From Nymphaea colorata (Eukaryota > Streptophyta > Magnoliopsida > Nymphaeales > Nymphaeaceae): a stretch of 64,000 nt of DNA. Below the pieces are notes generated by a model. The model saw nothing but the letters and a program-made list of their open reading frames with translations, had not been told where the DNA came from and ran no database searches. Position numbers and translations under genes: made by a program. This document shows positions 1-11,795 of this stretch, piece by piece. Where the stretch lies: positions 3,898,268-3,962,267 of the forward strand of contig NC_045144.1 of the NCBI RefSeq assembly GCF_008831285.2, written 5' to 3'. Position 1 is the stretch's first letter, and each line of letters begins with the position of its first letter.

Positions 1-2573
1 TGTGGTATCGCATCCCAAGTCTGACACTCATGAAGAGGTTCCATTTCTTCATTCATAGCTTCAATCCATTGTTGCTATTTGACAGCTTGATTGAGATCCT
101 ACTTTGTGAGTTTGAGACGTAAATAGTTAAAAATCAAGAGAAATGTATCATGACTCACCCATTGTTGAATTGGATGCCAAATGCAAATCGATCTTTGCCG
201 TTGTTCAGTAGTGGTTACCTCTAGACTACTTGGCCTCTTTTCTCTAGCTTTTCTAACATATACTTGTCCAGAAAAGCAGTCAATAGGACGTTCTTCATCG
301 GCGTAATGGCTGCTTAAACCCTCTCTATTGTTCAAGGATGAATGGATGGTGGATTGATGTCTGCTCTATATTGGTAAAAAGATCAGCACTTAACCATGGT
401 TCATACATCTCCACTATTCTGGGTTGCACTTGATTTGACACGTCTATGCCAAAATCATGTCTATCAAAAACAACATTTCTGGAGGTTCTAATACATTTTG
501 AAGTGGGATCATAACATCAATATCCTTTATACTTGTCTGCATGTCCTATAAATCTGCACTTTTCTGCCTTGTCTTGAAACTTATTTCTCAAAGATGAATC
601 AATATGCACATAACATACACACCCAAAAACACATAGTTCATTATAGCATGGATGTTGATCAAACAAAATATAATATGGGGATTTCCCATTCAAGATGGAC
701 ATAGGGAGACGATTTATAATGTAGACCGATGTATGAAAAGCCTCCACGTGAAGGCTAATGGGGCACATTGCCGTCATGTAACATGCTTATAGCACTCTCT
801 ATTATATGATGATGTTTCTTTTCTGCAACTCCATTTTGTTGCAGGTTATATGGGCAATAAATTTGTCGTCCTATTCCAATATCTGGAAGAGAGGCAATAA
901 ATTGTTTGACGCATACTCTCCTCCACCATTACATTGCAGATGGACAATATCATAGGAAAATTTTGTTTTAACCATGGAATGAAAATTTTGAAATATTTGA
1001 AATACTTCATGTTTATGTTTCATGAAATATATCCAAGTATAGCGGGAATAAAATGAAAATGACATAATATCGGCTTCCAAATAAAGAAGGAATAGGAGCG
1101 GGTCCTCAAACGTCAGAGCAAACAATTTCAAAAGGCCTTGAAGCTCTTTTATTAATAATATGAAATGGAAGAACGTGATTCTTATAGAGTTCACAACTTG
1201 AGCACTTCTTAGACTTTGAAGGAGGTGACAAACTAGACTTTGGAATAAGATTGCTAGAAAGAAGACTTTCAACAAAACTTCTACTACAATGACCCAACGA
1301 CTGTGCTAGAGTTCTGCTTATTACAATAGCTAGAGATAATCAACGAATTAGAACTGAAAAACTTTGATAACTCTGAAGAAGGCTTCGATGGCTCCAACCG
1401 AAGAACAGGGACTGAAGAAACTGAAGAGGTGATTGGGTTCTCCTTGAAGACATACATGTCTCGACTCTCCACATCGTTCCCCTTCAGTGAATATCTCGTT
1501 CATTTGAAGATCCTTAACATAGACAGAAGAATGAGTAAATTCAACGGTATGCTGATCATCAACAAGTTTAGCAACAAACACAATATTCTTTTTAATATTA
1601 GGACCGAGAAGAACATTGACAAAGGAAGAGACGATTTTGACATGTGAATTTGTGCATTTGCCAATATGACTGATGGAGTGATGAGATCTGTCACCCGTAA
1701 CTATGCTACCTTTCCCAAGATAAGGAGATAGATTAGATAGTTTACCCGCATCGCCCGTCACATGTGAGTCTGCCCCGAATCAACGTACCACTGTCCTTGC
1801 TCATTTTGCTTGACCGTCATTTGTGACAGGGCTGACAATAAGACCTAATGTACATTTCCTGGTGGTATCCTCATTCCCCGAGAGTTACTAGTCTATTTTC
1901 AAGCTTATGCATTTTTTCTTTATTCTGCAGGTTAAACCAACAATCAGCTTTCACATGTCCCCTTTTATTGCATTGGAAGCATGTGGGATTCGTTTTTGAT
2001 TTCCTGTAGTAAGCTCCTTGGGATGATGGGTGTAGGAAAAATGCCTCATCCTCCATGTCCAAAACGACATCTACCCCTGCCTCCTTGTTGTCCTCCCTTC
2101 CCTCGTCCATAACCTACAAAAGTCTTTGTAGCAAGCATTGAATGAAAACTGGTTGAATCTTTCTCTTTTGCTCTGTGCTTCATGATATTCTCGTGATGAA
2201 GAAGCTTTACCTGTAGTTCTTCAAAAGTGGGCAGCTGTGGAAGACACTGCAGTGCTATAGTAAGCATGTCAAAATCAGGTCCTAAGCCATTTATAAGCCG
2301 TTGTACTTTGTCCTTATCTGAAATACTCCATGACTGACATTGAACCCTTCTTCAAATTCTGAAATTCTTTCTTCAAAAATAGAATCCATGCCTCTGATAT
2401 ATGAGAATAAGTCTGAGATAAATGAGTCCATAGCTCTGCTGCAGTGTCATCATTTGAAAGAGTAGCCAATACTTCCTAAGAGAGTGTCAAAGTGATGTAG
2501 GCAACCAAAGATTGGTCGCTTTTTCTCCAAGATGGATTTATTGTGAACTTAGAACATGTGGCACCTTTCTCAT
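1..2573 (-). pseudogene. Copia element A: gag 3' part, protease and integrase remnants
   Basis: This is the degraded coding region of a Copia LTR retrotransposon reading leftward. In coding order it shows the rest of gag (about 2570-1870) with a CCHC zinc knuckle near 1980-1936 (CFQCNKRGHVKADC). A protease remnant keeps VDSG near 1790-1745. The GAG-pre-integrase/zinc region lies about 1300-1190, integrase core and C-terminal pieces about 1275-520, and the integrase-RT linker about 335-99. Several frameshifts and stops break the frame, so it cannot make an intact polyprotein. Reverse transcriptase, RNase H and the 3' LTR lie beyond the left edge. The gag reading continues at 10827 on the far side of element B, which shows that B split it. 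Copia assignment rests on the order gag-protease-integrase and on the integrase and linker motifs. Confidence 0.85.
2569..2573. repeat. Target site duplication of B, left copy (CTCAT)
   Basis: The five bases CTCAT immediately before the left LTR of B are repeated exactly after its right LTR. This is the size expected of a Copia integrase staggered cut. Confidence 0.95.
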
Positions 2574-2860
2574 TGTAGAAACACGCAACACACGAAGGAA
2601 GAAGAAAGGAACACACGGTATACGTGGAAAAACCTTAGAAAGAGGTAAAAAACCACGGGGAAGCTCTAACCTAGGTGCACCACCGCAACCCTAGGAGAGA
2701 GAAAATCTATTCACTTAACTCAACAATTACACGTAAGTGAAGAATATATATGAGGGAGAGAAAGAGTGCCGCCTAGGGTACCGAGCCAGCCTCGGTATCC
2801 ATGCCCCATGGGACCGGGTCCAGATATGGACCCGGTTCCCCATTACAATCTATTTTAACA
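2574..2860 (-). repeat. 3' LTR of Copia B
   Basis: This 287-bp LTR runs from TGTAGAAACACG to TTTTAACA on the plus strand. It contains two perfect inverted repeats: 10-base arms ACCGGGTCCA/TGGACCCGGT around GATA at 2813-2836, and 7-base arms TACCGAG/CTCGGTA at 2779-2797. The pol stop codon lies just inside the LTR at 2855-2857, a normal Copia arrangement. Confidence 0.95.
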
Positions 2861-5800
2861 CTCCCCCTCAAGCTTGGCATACATGTCAAACATGCCAAGC
2901 TTGCTAACATTTTTCTCAAATTGAGATGTACATAAAGACTTAGTTAAGACATCAGCAACTTGATCTTCAGACTTCATATAGGGCAGGATCAACTCCTTTG
3001 AATCTATGCGTTCCCGTATGAAGTGGCGATCGATCTCCACATGTTTGGTTCTGTCGTGCAGGACTGGATTGTTTGCCAAGTTAATAGCCGACTTGTTGTC
3101 ACAATACATCCTCATCTTCTCTTCCATTTTCACCCCAATACCTGCTAAAAGAATTTTGAGCCATCCCCCATAGCAACCGCCCTGTATTCAGCCTCAGCAC
3201 TGGACCTGGAACAAACTTCTTGTCTTTTACTTCTCCATACCACCAGGTTACCTCCAAGAAAGATGCAGTATCCTGTGGTAGACCTTCTAGTATCTGTGCA
3301 TCCTGCCCAGTCGGCGTCAGAGTATCCTTCAATGCTGAGTTGACCTTGTCGAGTATAGAGCAGTCCTTTCCCTGGGTCATTCTTTAAGTATCCCAATACT
3401 CTTTCAACACTTTTCCAATGACAATCAGTAGTGGCATGCATAAACTGACTTAACACACCCACAGCATACGTAATATCCGGGCGAGTAAGAGTGAGATAAA
3501 TGAGTTTACCAACCAGCCGCTGATACCTTCCTTTTCCTTCCTCATCCAAGATCGTCCCAGTTTTGATACTTATCCTTGTGCCAGACTCCATTGGAGTAAG
3601 AAAGGGCCTGCATCCCAGTTTACCTGTCTCTTTTAGAAGATCTAAAGTGTATTTCCTTTGGCTCATAACAAGTCCAGTCTCAGATCGTGCGATCTCAATT
3701 CCCAAAAAATACTTCAATTTACCCAGATCTTTGAGATCGAATTCAGCAGCTAACGTTTCTTTCATCTTCCTTTTTTCTTCTTCGTCATCACATGTGACAA
3801 TCATATCATCAACATATACAAGTAGAAGGCTCACCAGACCATTTCTCTGCTTGATGAAGAGGGTGTGATTACCATTTCCCTGTTTATATCCATTAGTCTT
3901 CATCACAACCCTTAGTCTTTCAAACCACGCTCTAGGGGACTGCTTGAGGCCACACAATGCTTTCTTGAGATAACAACACTTTCCGTTCTGCGCATATCCA
4001 GGCGGCATGCTCATATAGACTTCTTCCTCAAGGTGACCATTCAAGAAGGCGTTCTTGACATCAAGTTGGTCCATGCTCCACTTCTTTTGTACTGCCAGAG
4101 CTAAGATGACCCTTACTGTCTTCAGTTTAGCAACGGGAGCAAACGTCTCAAGATAGTCAATTCCATATTTCTGGCTAAACCCCTTTGCAACGAGACGAGC
4201 TTTATATCTTTCTACAGTGCCATCAGGTTTGTACTTCACAGTAAACACCCACTTGGAACCAACTAAGTGAGTTCCCTTGGGAATATCAACAACCTCCCAC
4301 GTATTGTTCTTTGCCAGGGCGTCCATCTCCTCTGGCATGGCCTGTAGCCATTTAGGATCCTCCCTGACATCTTCCACTGACCTGGGAATAACAGCCATAG
4401 ATAAAGAGGTAATAAAGCACTTATAGTCTTTACTGAGTTTAGCATACGAAACAAATCTCTGAATAGGATGAGAAGTACATGACCTGGTGCCTTTGCGCAG
4501 GGCTATGGGAAGATCTTCATTCATTGGACTTGGATCATCCGGGGAGCTCACAAGATTGGGATTGGTAACATCAACGACCTCCATCACATCCTTCTTCTTC
4601 CTGTTGTATACCTGACCAAACAAATGATCACGAGACTGTTCTTCCACAGGGCCCCCCTCCATCTGACTGTCTCTGTCCTCACTGACTGTGTCTACCACAC
4701 TCGGAGAACTAGCCGTGTAATCCAAGAAATTCGTGAACTGAATCAACTGATGCGAAGAATACTCTTCCACTCTCTCACCTAGACACTTCCCCTGAAGAGG
4801 ATTCGCATGAAAGTATGCCTCATGTTCATGAAAGGTAACATCCCTGGAGACATATACTCTGGAAGTGCTAGGATCGACACACTTGTATCCCTTCTGGGTG
4901 GAGGAATACCCCAAAAAGACCGCTTTGATGGACCGATGATCAAGTTTCTTGAGAGTGAGACTATGATCATGGACAAAGCAAACACACCCAAACACCCGAG
5001 GGGTCAAAGGCCAGGGATTTTGAGTAGGCCACAAAACAGAATAAGGGGAATGACCATTCAACACACGAGTAGGCATACGGTTAATGAGATGAGCACTAGT
5101 GAGAAGTGCATCACCCCAGTACCGCTTAGGGACACGACGTTGAAACATAATGGGCCGGGTGACATGTAACAAATGACAGTTCTTCCTTTCAGCCACGCCA
5201 TTCTGAGGAGGTGTGTAGCTACAGGATGTTTCATGTATAATACCCTTGCTTCGCAAGAAGTCATCAAGGGATTGGGAGACATACTCTCGAGCATTGTCAG
5301 TACGAAGGGCCTGAACAGAGGTCTGGAATTGAGTTTCAACAAATGCAACGAAGTTTTTGACAATGCCGGGAACTTCACTACGTTCTTTCAACAAATACAC
5401 GAACGTACACCGAGAGTAGTCATCAATAAGAGTCATGAAATAATGAAAACCACGACAAGTGGGTACTCCCGAAGGACCCCAAACATCAGAGTGAACCAAA
5501 GCAAATGGACGGCTGGTTTTATTGAACGAAATAGGGTACGAGGCCCTAACATGCTTAGACAACTGACACACTTCACAGGCGAAGGTGTCCAAAGAAACAG
5601 ACTGAAACATCTTAGGAAACAACTGTTTAATCAACTGAAAAGGAAGATGACCAAGTCTCTCGTGCCAGCGCATAATAACGGATCTGTCCTCCACGACAGG
5701 CAACTGTCCACTGGTGGCTGAAATCAAAGCAGAGGCAACCTGTACTGGCATTCTGTAGAGACCATCAATAGCCGAACCAATCCCAATCTTCTGCCCCGTC

Positions 5801-6215
5801 CCCAAGTCCTGTAGTAAACAACGATCAGCAGAGAATATTAGATTACAGTTTAGCTCTTTGGTAATAACAGATAACAAATTTACGGGAATATTAGGAACAT
5901 GCAGGGCATTATGAAGACAATATTTGTTCAGTAATGATAAACTCCCTTTTCCAGCCACAGAAATAGAAGAACCATCAGCCATAGAAACACGCTGCTGCCC
6001 AGAAGTCAACTTGTATTCTTGAAACATCTTAGGGTCCCCGGTCATATGATGAGTAGCCCCACTATCAACAATCCAATCACCGGGAGGGGAATTACCTTGA
6101 TCACTAGTAGCAACAAGAGCCTGAGCTAACTTAGCTCCATCAGACGTAGATGTATCCTCTGACGTAGTAGAAAGGCGACTGATGTAAGCTTGTAGTTCCT
6201 TGATTTGATCCGGGG
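2855..6215 (-). pseudogene. Copia B pol: protease, integrase, reverse transcriptase, RNase H
   Basis: The polyprotein reads leftward in Copia order. Protease has WIVDSGATHHMTG near 6085-6040. Integrase has H-E-R-L-G-H and C-E-V-C zinc ligands, then catalytic segments LVHSDVWGP, LRTDNAREY and NGVAERKN. Reverse transcriptase has DQLDVKNAFLNG and the catalytic LLVYVDDM. RNase H has SDADWAG and SSAEAEYRAVAMG. A 966-codon stretch (6045-3145) is open, so most catalytic domains survive in one frame. It ends in a small deletion within RNase H near 3160 that shifts the frame, after which the true C-terminus is read from about 3133 to the stop at 2855. Compared with C this is the better preserved pol. 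Confidence 0.9.
2861..2872 (-). promoter_or_regulatory. Polypurine tract of Copia B
   Basis: Minus-strand CTTGAGGGGGAG ends directly at the 3' LTR and would prime plus-strand DNA synthesis. Element C has the same tract at 17439-17447. Confidence 0.88.
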
Positions 6216-6219
6216 AAAG

Positions 6220-7120
6220 CCACCACTTAAAGAACCACTCTGATTTGAGTCCTGCACAAGAGAACCTCGCTGACTAGACGGAGGGCGACCACGAACAAGT
6301 CTCTTCTCAGGGTGAAGATCCCAACAAAAGTCAACAGAATGTCCTGACTTGTGACAATGGGTACATCGCCTAACAGGGCGTTGGCTAGGCACAGAAGAAC
6401 GGCTAACAAGAGCCGAGGGACCACTCCCATGACTGGGGTCAATCTGCATCACTTGGCGTCTTTGTTCCTCGGATTCCACTCTGGCATATACATCTTCTAT
6501 TCCAGGAATCTCATTACAGTTGAGAATTTGACTCCGAATGGATTCAAACTCATCACGCAAGCCTCCAAGGAAAAGGAACGTCCGATCCATCCATTCCTTT
6601 TCCCAGTACCGGGCATGATCGGAACCACAGTCCCAGTTATCATTCACATGATAATCAAGTTCCTCCCACTTAGTTTTCAGGGCTGCATAGAAGGAGGCAA
6701 AAGACAAGTCACCCTGTTTCAGAGAATAAATCTGCGTTTAATCAGGTACGTACGCAGAACCCTTTTCTTGCGACCATACATCCTCGCAAGCACAGTCCAC
6801 ATATCAAACGAAGTCGGCTTCCGCAGAATAAGAGGCTGAATATCAGCGGACACAGAGCTGATGATCCACACCTTAACCTGACTGTCTTCCAACACCCAAG
6901 TCGCCCATTGAGGATCAATTTTGCTGGGCGCCGGTTTGTCGCCTGTGATATAGGGGAGACGACCACGGCTCGTTATCCCAATCTCGAGAGCAGCAGACCA
7001 AGAGAGATAGTTATCTTTAGTCAGACGAATGGGCGTGACCTGGACCGGCAAGTTCTCGCTCTTGGGAGCGCTGCCCGCATCAAAGGCCACATCACTTTTA
7101 GGTGCGATCTCTTCCGCCAT
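6220..7120 (-). pseudogene. Copia B gag (frameshifted)
   Basis: Gag begins at the ATG at 7120-7118 (MAEEIAPKSDVAFD...). It has the UBN2-type capsid opening (I-R-L-T-K-D-N-Y-L-S-W) and a zinc knuckle CTHCHKSGHSVDFC near 6370-6330. The frame shifts between about 6719 and 6707, and again near 6220 before the protease. Element C has the same protein, with lesions at other places, which confirms the parental frame. Gag normally forms the cytoplasmic virus-like particle that packages element RNA. As it stands, only truncated pieces could be made. Confidence 0.85.
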
Positions 7121-7199
7121 CACAAGCAGTCAAGACAGACGCAGCAACAAGACAACACAGCAGCGGCTGAAACACCAGCGCCACACGGAAACCAAGGCG

Positions 7200-7420
7200 G
7201 CGGCGAGAGGCGTGACGGCGCTGGATCGTCCGACGGCGGCGGCGCAGGGACGACGGCGAGAGGCGTGACGGCGCTGGATCGTCCCTAGACGGCGGCGCAG
7301 AGGCGTGACGGCGCTGGATCGTCCGACGGCAGAAAAGAGAGACACCCACGGCAGCGGAAACTTCAAAAGGCAACCGGCGGTGGCGCTGGATCGTCCGACG
7401 GCGGCGGCGCAGAAAGAACT
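7200..7420 (-). repeat. GC-rich tandem repeats in the leader of Copia B
   Basis: The leader just upstream of gag contains imperfect tandem copies built on a 25-base core (GAGGCGTGACGGCGCTGG... on the plus strand) at about 7207, 7260 and 7300, with a partial copy near 7380. The copies are separated by GCGGCGGCG-type spacers. Element C has tandem repeats at the equivalent place but with a different unit. Confidence 0.7.
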
Positions 7421-7423
7421 TCG

Positions 7424-7431
7424 ACAGCGGC
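7424..7431. repeat. 8-bp target duplication of the hAT-like element (left)
   Basis: ACAGCGGC is identical to 10402-10409 and directly adjoins the terminal TAGGGCTGCACA. Confidence 0.88.
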
Positions 7432-8655
7432 TAGGGCTGCACACGAGCCGAGTCGAGCTCGAGCTTGCCCAGCTCGAGCTCGACTCGACTCAACAAGCTC
7501 GAGCTCGAACTCGACTCGAACTCGAGTCGAGCTACCTAACACAAGCTCGAGCTCGACTCGATTAAATAAAGTCGAGCTCAAGCTCGACTCGATTAACTCG
7601 ATTAGCTCGTCTAAATAAAATATGATCCTTCTTTTTAAAATATCTAGTAAATTTCATGACGTGGGATGAAATTTGTGAATCACTCAACCGAGTCAACCCT
7701 GCCAACAGTTTAGAGCTGCAAATAGACACCATTTGGTATTAGACTGATCTCATTAATAACTATTATAGAATCATAAGCTGATGACTGAACAACTGAACAA
7801 AATGTAAATAGGACATAATGTATACGAGGAAATAAAAGTTTAAAATTGGCTACACAGTATGGTAAAATAAAAGCCAACTTCAGTAGCTACATATGTCCTT
7901 TGATGGAAAAACAGACGAGCAGATTCGAGTCCAGATCTGAGCAGAGCATCATCTCCAAGAGGAAATTGGATAATAGCAGCAACAATTTGAGCAAGCTTTA
8001 GAATATAGTTTGAGAAGACGTAGACAGGAGTCAAGATCAAGGCTGTGCAGTTGGAAGACAAATCATGGAAATTACCAGGTTAGTCGTCTCGATGTTCCAA
8101 AAGAAGACAAAGATGTTTCATCACAGCCAAGGTACACTAGAACACATACTGCATGAGGATGGTGAAATTACATCATAGATCTTGTTGAATAAACGGGAAC
8201 TTTATTCCCTGCTGTGTGGCTTTGAATGCTAGCCATGCATGCCAAAAGTGTAAAATTTTCACCAAAGAACATGGACTGACACCTTTTGTCAGAGCTTGTA
8301 GGATTTTTCCTTCTGGAGCTGTTGACTTGCCTTTGAAGTCATTGAGTTAGGAAGAATTTCATATATTCCTTGAATTTAGTTGTGGTCAACCTTGATAGTT
8401 GAACCGAGAAATTCATCTGTTTGGGTGCATTAAGTACAAAAGGGAAAAAGAAAAGAGACTGCAATATATCTTCCAGTAACATAAGTAAATAGAAACTCAA
8501 AATCTCTTGGAGTTTTCACACAAAAAAAAAATGATGGAACTCTTTGACCTCCCATGTATGTGCGAGGACTGGAAGTTAAGTTAATAGGCAAATAACCTTT
8601 CAAGTGTGACTTTTGAATACCATTGCTTGAAATATGCTTCTTTCTCCTCTCCTCT

Positions 8656-8694
<39 letters not shown>
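8656..8694. repeat. (CT)n(AT)n microsatellite
   Basis: A compound dinucleotide repeat inside the hAT-like element, CT units followed by AT units. Confidence 0.9.
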
Positions 8695-9429
8695 TTGAAG
8701 CTCAATCATTGAACTCCAAGATTAAAAGAAAAAAGTTTTAGGAAAAAGGGAACAATGTGGAAAATGGACTAAAATTTGAGTGAACTGGTCTCAGTGGTGC
8801 CGCCACCTAAAAAAAAACCAACAATGGTAACAACGGATGCTAAAAGAAAATCCAGTGAAACAAATCCACCAAGTTCACAGATTATTTGTACATGGCACCA
8901 CATCTACTTTTGTTTCTTCCAGAGCTTCTTATGATAACCAAAAAGACTAAAGAAAACTCTGTGAAGCAAATATTTATGTGTAGATATAATGAGACATCTA
9001 CCTTAAAGATAAATCAGTTCTGGTTCTGGACCAATAGCGTAAGCCCAAAGAGCTTGACAGTTGAAAGTTGCAAAGCAAGAGCTCGCTGTCCTGGAATCTT
9101 GTCAAATGCGTCTACAACAATAGAATCATAACTTTAGTAGACCATTGGTGACTATAACAGAACAGCTATAGAAGCAAACAGAATATCAGGGCTCTTGCTA
9201 TGATACATGATCTGGTGCTCACCATGCTTCTAACCAGAGATACTGCCTCCTTGATTGTATATCCAGCAGCTCCAGGGTCGCATGGCTACATATGTGCATA
9301 TCATTTTCTAATATCAAAAGCAAGAAAAAGTTTTGAAGTTGTACATAGAAATAACCAACAAATGTTTACAGGATTTGACTCTGTCAATTGATAACTCACT
9401 TAACGACATTAAACTCTAGAACAAGCCAA

Positions 9430-9473
9430 GTTTAATGTGCATATATTGAGTGTTTAATGTGCATATATTGAGT
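9430..9473. repeat. Two tandem copies of a 22-base unit
   Basis: GTTTAATGTGCATATATTGA plus two bases is repeated head to tail within the hAT-like element, a simple local duplication. Confidence 0.8.
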
Positions 9474-10401
9474 GGAAAGCACTTATCATTAGCAGACTGC
9501 TGAATATGGTGAGCTGAAGCAACACCAGCAGGTACAAAACAAAATAACCTTCTCAAAAATACATCATCAATGCAACATGGTTCAACAAAAAACTAGAAAA
9601 AACTTACAGCATAAAAAGGGGCAACCGATGCTACTGAGGCAGCTGCAGCAGTGATTTCTGGTGGGTTTTATTTGGGCAAAATCAGTTGGGAGGAGGAGGA
9701 AGAAGAAGAACAACAAGCAAAAGAAAAAAGGAAGGTCGAAGGGGTACCTGGCGTGAAGGCGGAAGCAGCAAAACAAAGAAGGCAGCAACAGCAGCAGCGG
9801 CAGCGAGAGAAGGCAGCAGTGGTGGGCCGGTGGCGGCGAGAGAAGGCAGCAACAATGGAAGAGAGAGAGCAGTTGGAAGACAACAACTCAGCAAGACAGC
9901 AAGTGCCCTCAGCCTCAGGTTTGGTCTGGTTGTCGTGGTCGAAGGAAGACAGCAAGAGAGCAGACGGGAAGAGTGAAACGGGAAGAAGGAAGAGTGAAGA
10001 CCGAAGGGCGAAGATGGAAGACCGAAGGCGAAGGGTGGTCCGTGGTCGACGAAAGAGCAAAGACGGGAAGAGAGAGAGCAAACGAGAAGAAAGAGAGTCA
10101 GCGCCGCAGAGAGAAGTCGGGAAGACGGAGGAAGAGTAAGCTATAAGAGGAGACCTCAGTAAAACCCTAAACCGGTGAATCGCTTTTACGAACCGGTTTA
10201 TATAATTCAACTCGTTATATAACGAGTCGAGTCGAGTTTAAACGAGTCGAGTTCTTTAAACTCGAACTCGACTCGTTTATGGTTTCGAGTTTAACTATGA
10301 GCTCGAACTCGACTCATTTATAAATGAGTCGAGCTCGAGCCGAGCTTTTTCGAGCGAGTTCGAGTCGAGCCCGAGTTGGCTCGACTCGTTGTGCAGCCCT
10401 A

Positions 10402-10409
10402 ACAGCGGC
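10402..10409. repeat. 8-bp target duplication of the hAT-like element (right)
   Basis: ACAGCGGC is the exact partner of 7424-7431. It directly follows the terminal TGTGCAGCCCTA. Confidence 0.88.
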
Positions 10410-10526
10410 TGCGCGGAAACTGGCAGCGCAGGAAACCCCAACGGCGACCGAAAAAGACTCCAAAGGCGGCAGCGGCGCAGGGACGACGGCGGAAACACGA
10501 GATGCAAACGAACGATCTCACCAACC

Positions 10527-10540
10527 TGGCTCTGATACCA
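10527..10540 (-). promoter_or_regulatory. Primer binding site of Copia B
   Basis: Minus-strand TGGTATCAGAGCCA directly adjoins the 5' LTR. It is complementary to the 3' end of plant initiator tRNA-Met, the usual primer for plant Copia reverse transcription. Confidence 0.92.
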
Positions 10541-10826
10541 TGTAGAAACACGCAACACACGAAGGAAGATGAAAGGAACACACGGTATACGTGGAAAAAC
10601 CTCAGAAAGAGGTAAAAAACCACGGGGAAGCTCTAACCTAGGTGCACCACCGCAACCCTAGGAGAGAGAAAATCTATTCACTTAACTCAACAATTACACG
10701 TAAGTGAAGAATATATATGAGGGATAGAAAGAGTGCCGCCTAGGGTACTGAGCCAGCCTTGGTATCCGTGCCCCATGGGACCGGTCCAGATATGGACCCG
10801 GTTCCCCATTACAATCTATTTTAACA
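10541..10826 (-). repeat. 5' LTR of Copia B
   Basis: This 286-bp partner of the left LTR differs at six substitutions and lacks one G in a GGG run near its end. It abuts the primer binding site at 10527-10540. As the upstream LTR it would carry the promoter for the element. No TATA box was assigned with confidence. Confidence 0.95.
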
Positions 10827-10831
10827 CTCAT
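10827..10831. repeat. Target site duplication of B, right copy (CTCAT)
   Basis: This is the exact partner of 2569-2573. Both copies lie within the gag reading frame of element A, and removing B plus one copy rejoins that frame. Confidence 0.95.
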
Positions 10832-11009
10832 CCTTAGATTCCTGTACAATAGCCTTGGGTAGTGTAAGAGCAGAACGATCGAGATCTTGACTCCGTATAA
10901 ATGGAAGTATTTGTCTCTTCCAGGTCAAGAAATTAGAATGAGTGAGTTTTTTAGTGGCTAGTTGATTCAAGAAGGTGGCTGACAGACGAGAATGTGTAGA
11001 GGAATCCAT
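10827..11009 (-). pseudogene. Copia element A: gag N-terminus (other side of the insertion)
   Basis: This is the start of gag of element A, reading leftward from an ATG at 11009-11007 (MDSSTHSRLSATFLNQL...). It contains a Copia gag opening of the type L-T-x-x-N-F-L-T-W-K. The frame is open up to 10827, where the target duplication of element B begins. The same gag reading resumes to the left of B at about 2568. About 790 bases of leader separate this ATG from the primer binding site at 11796-11811. Host context is the interrupted element A; no function is expected. Confidence 0.8.
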
Positions 11010-11795
11010 TGAGAAGGGAAGAACAAAAACAAGACTAGAAAAATTCAAAAACAAATAAGAAAGAAAAACGAATATGAAGAAGGAGACCTCTAATCAGCAA
11101 TACAACAGTGTCAGCCTCTATATCAGTCCCTATCAACCCCTGTTGCAAACAAGGTAAGCTAATATAAGCAAAAAGCAAAAACTATTTTTTTTTTTTTAAA
11201 AAATGAGCCTGCTAAAGGGGAATAAAACCTGCTGGAAGTAGGGCAAAGAGGGGAAGCTTTTCCGTGAACCCACGCCTCCTTTTTTTTTTTGCGTGAGGGG
11301 CCTGCTGGAAAAGAGCAAAGATGGTAACCTCTTTCTGTCAACCTGCACAAGCTTGACAGATGTACAAAACTGGAGGCCAAATCTGGAGAAGAATAAAAGA
11401 ACCATAGAGTAGATAGAAGAATGAAAACAACGTCAGCCAATTGTGATGATAAAGAGTGGTTTAATACTGCTGCTACTAATTTATAAGGAACTGACTAGAC
11501 AAAAGGGACGTTGGCCTACTAAGAATGGTCAAACTTATGGGTAGATCTCAAACACGTGTAGAGAGAAGAGAATACATACTAAAGAGAGGAGTACACAACG
11601 TCAGTAAGAGCATAGATTACAAGGAATGCCAAAAGAAACAGTAATAGAATGAAATGAATGATGATAGATCACATAGAATAGAAATCAGAAGACGGGGAAG
11701 ATGACAGATCAGATTATCGTCAGAAAAAAAGGAATCTCTTGAGTAAAATGACAACTTAGATCTCTTTGAGCATACCTCTGGTGTACGCCTTGCAG

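Larger units (their letters stand above)
7890..9657 (-). pseudogene. Captured multi-exon gene fragment inside the hAT-like element
   Basis: Four coding-like segments lie in consistent minus-strand order. Segment 9657-9608 (reading ITAAAASVASVAPFYA) is bounded by CAG and GTAAGT. Segment 9285-9223 (PGAAGYTIKEAVSLVRSM) is bounded by TAG and GTGAGC. Segment 9111 to about 9036 (AFDKIPGQRALALQLSTVK) follows TTGTAG. Segment about 8000-7890 (QIVAAIIQFPLGDDALL, then SGLESARLFFHQR) is also open. The 5' side (10140-9690) is CT-rich on this strand, like a plant 5' leader. I do not recognise the parent protein. The pattern is that of a transduplicated host gene carried by a DNA transposon. No full ORF exists and expression is unknown. 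Confidence 0.5.
7432..10401. mobile_element. hAT-like DNA transposon inside Copia B, with exon-like cargo
   Basis: The element is 2.97 kb. Its ends are inverted repeats starting TAGGGCTGCACA (12 bases identical, then CGAG-rich similarity). It is flanked by a perfect 8-bp target duplication ACAGCGGC at 7424-7431 and 10402-10409, the signature of the hAT superfamily. Subterminal regions (7440-7600 and 10205-10390) are dense in CGAGCTCGA/GAGTCGAG motifs, as expected for hAT transposase binding arrays. I found no transposase, so it is non-autonomous. The interior is unlike the surrounding Copia and contains splice-bounded, coding-like segments on the minus strand, listed separately. Confidence 0.85.
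2574..10826 (-). mobile_element. Complete Copia retrotransposon B, nested in element A
   Basis: This 8.25-kb LTR retrotransposon is in minus orientation. It has LTRs 2574-2860 and 10541-10826 that begin TG and end CA, a perfect 5-bp target duplication CTCAT, an initiator-Met primer binding site inside the right LTR and a polypurine tract inside the left LTR. By eye the LTRs differ by six substitutions and one single-base indel (about 2%), so insertion was recent compared with the Gypsy element at 42 kb. The internal region is longer than in sibling element C because a 2.97-kb hAT-like element sits in its leader. Gag and pol carry at least three disablements, so it is probably non-autonomous. 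Confidence 0.95.

Noticed and set aside
7098-7580. Several overlapping open frames in both strands of Copia B's leader
   Set aside because: They arise from GC-rich tandem repeats and GAGCTCGA-rich subterminal DNA, and the frames are not supported by the sibling element.
9651-10139. Open plus-strand frame in the hAT-like element, rich in Glu/Arg/Lys
   Set aside because: It is the antisense of a CT-rich leader-like tract, gives low-complexity sequence, and has no conserved motif. It is not a transposase.
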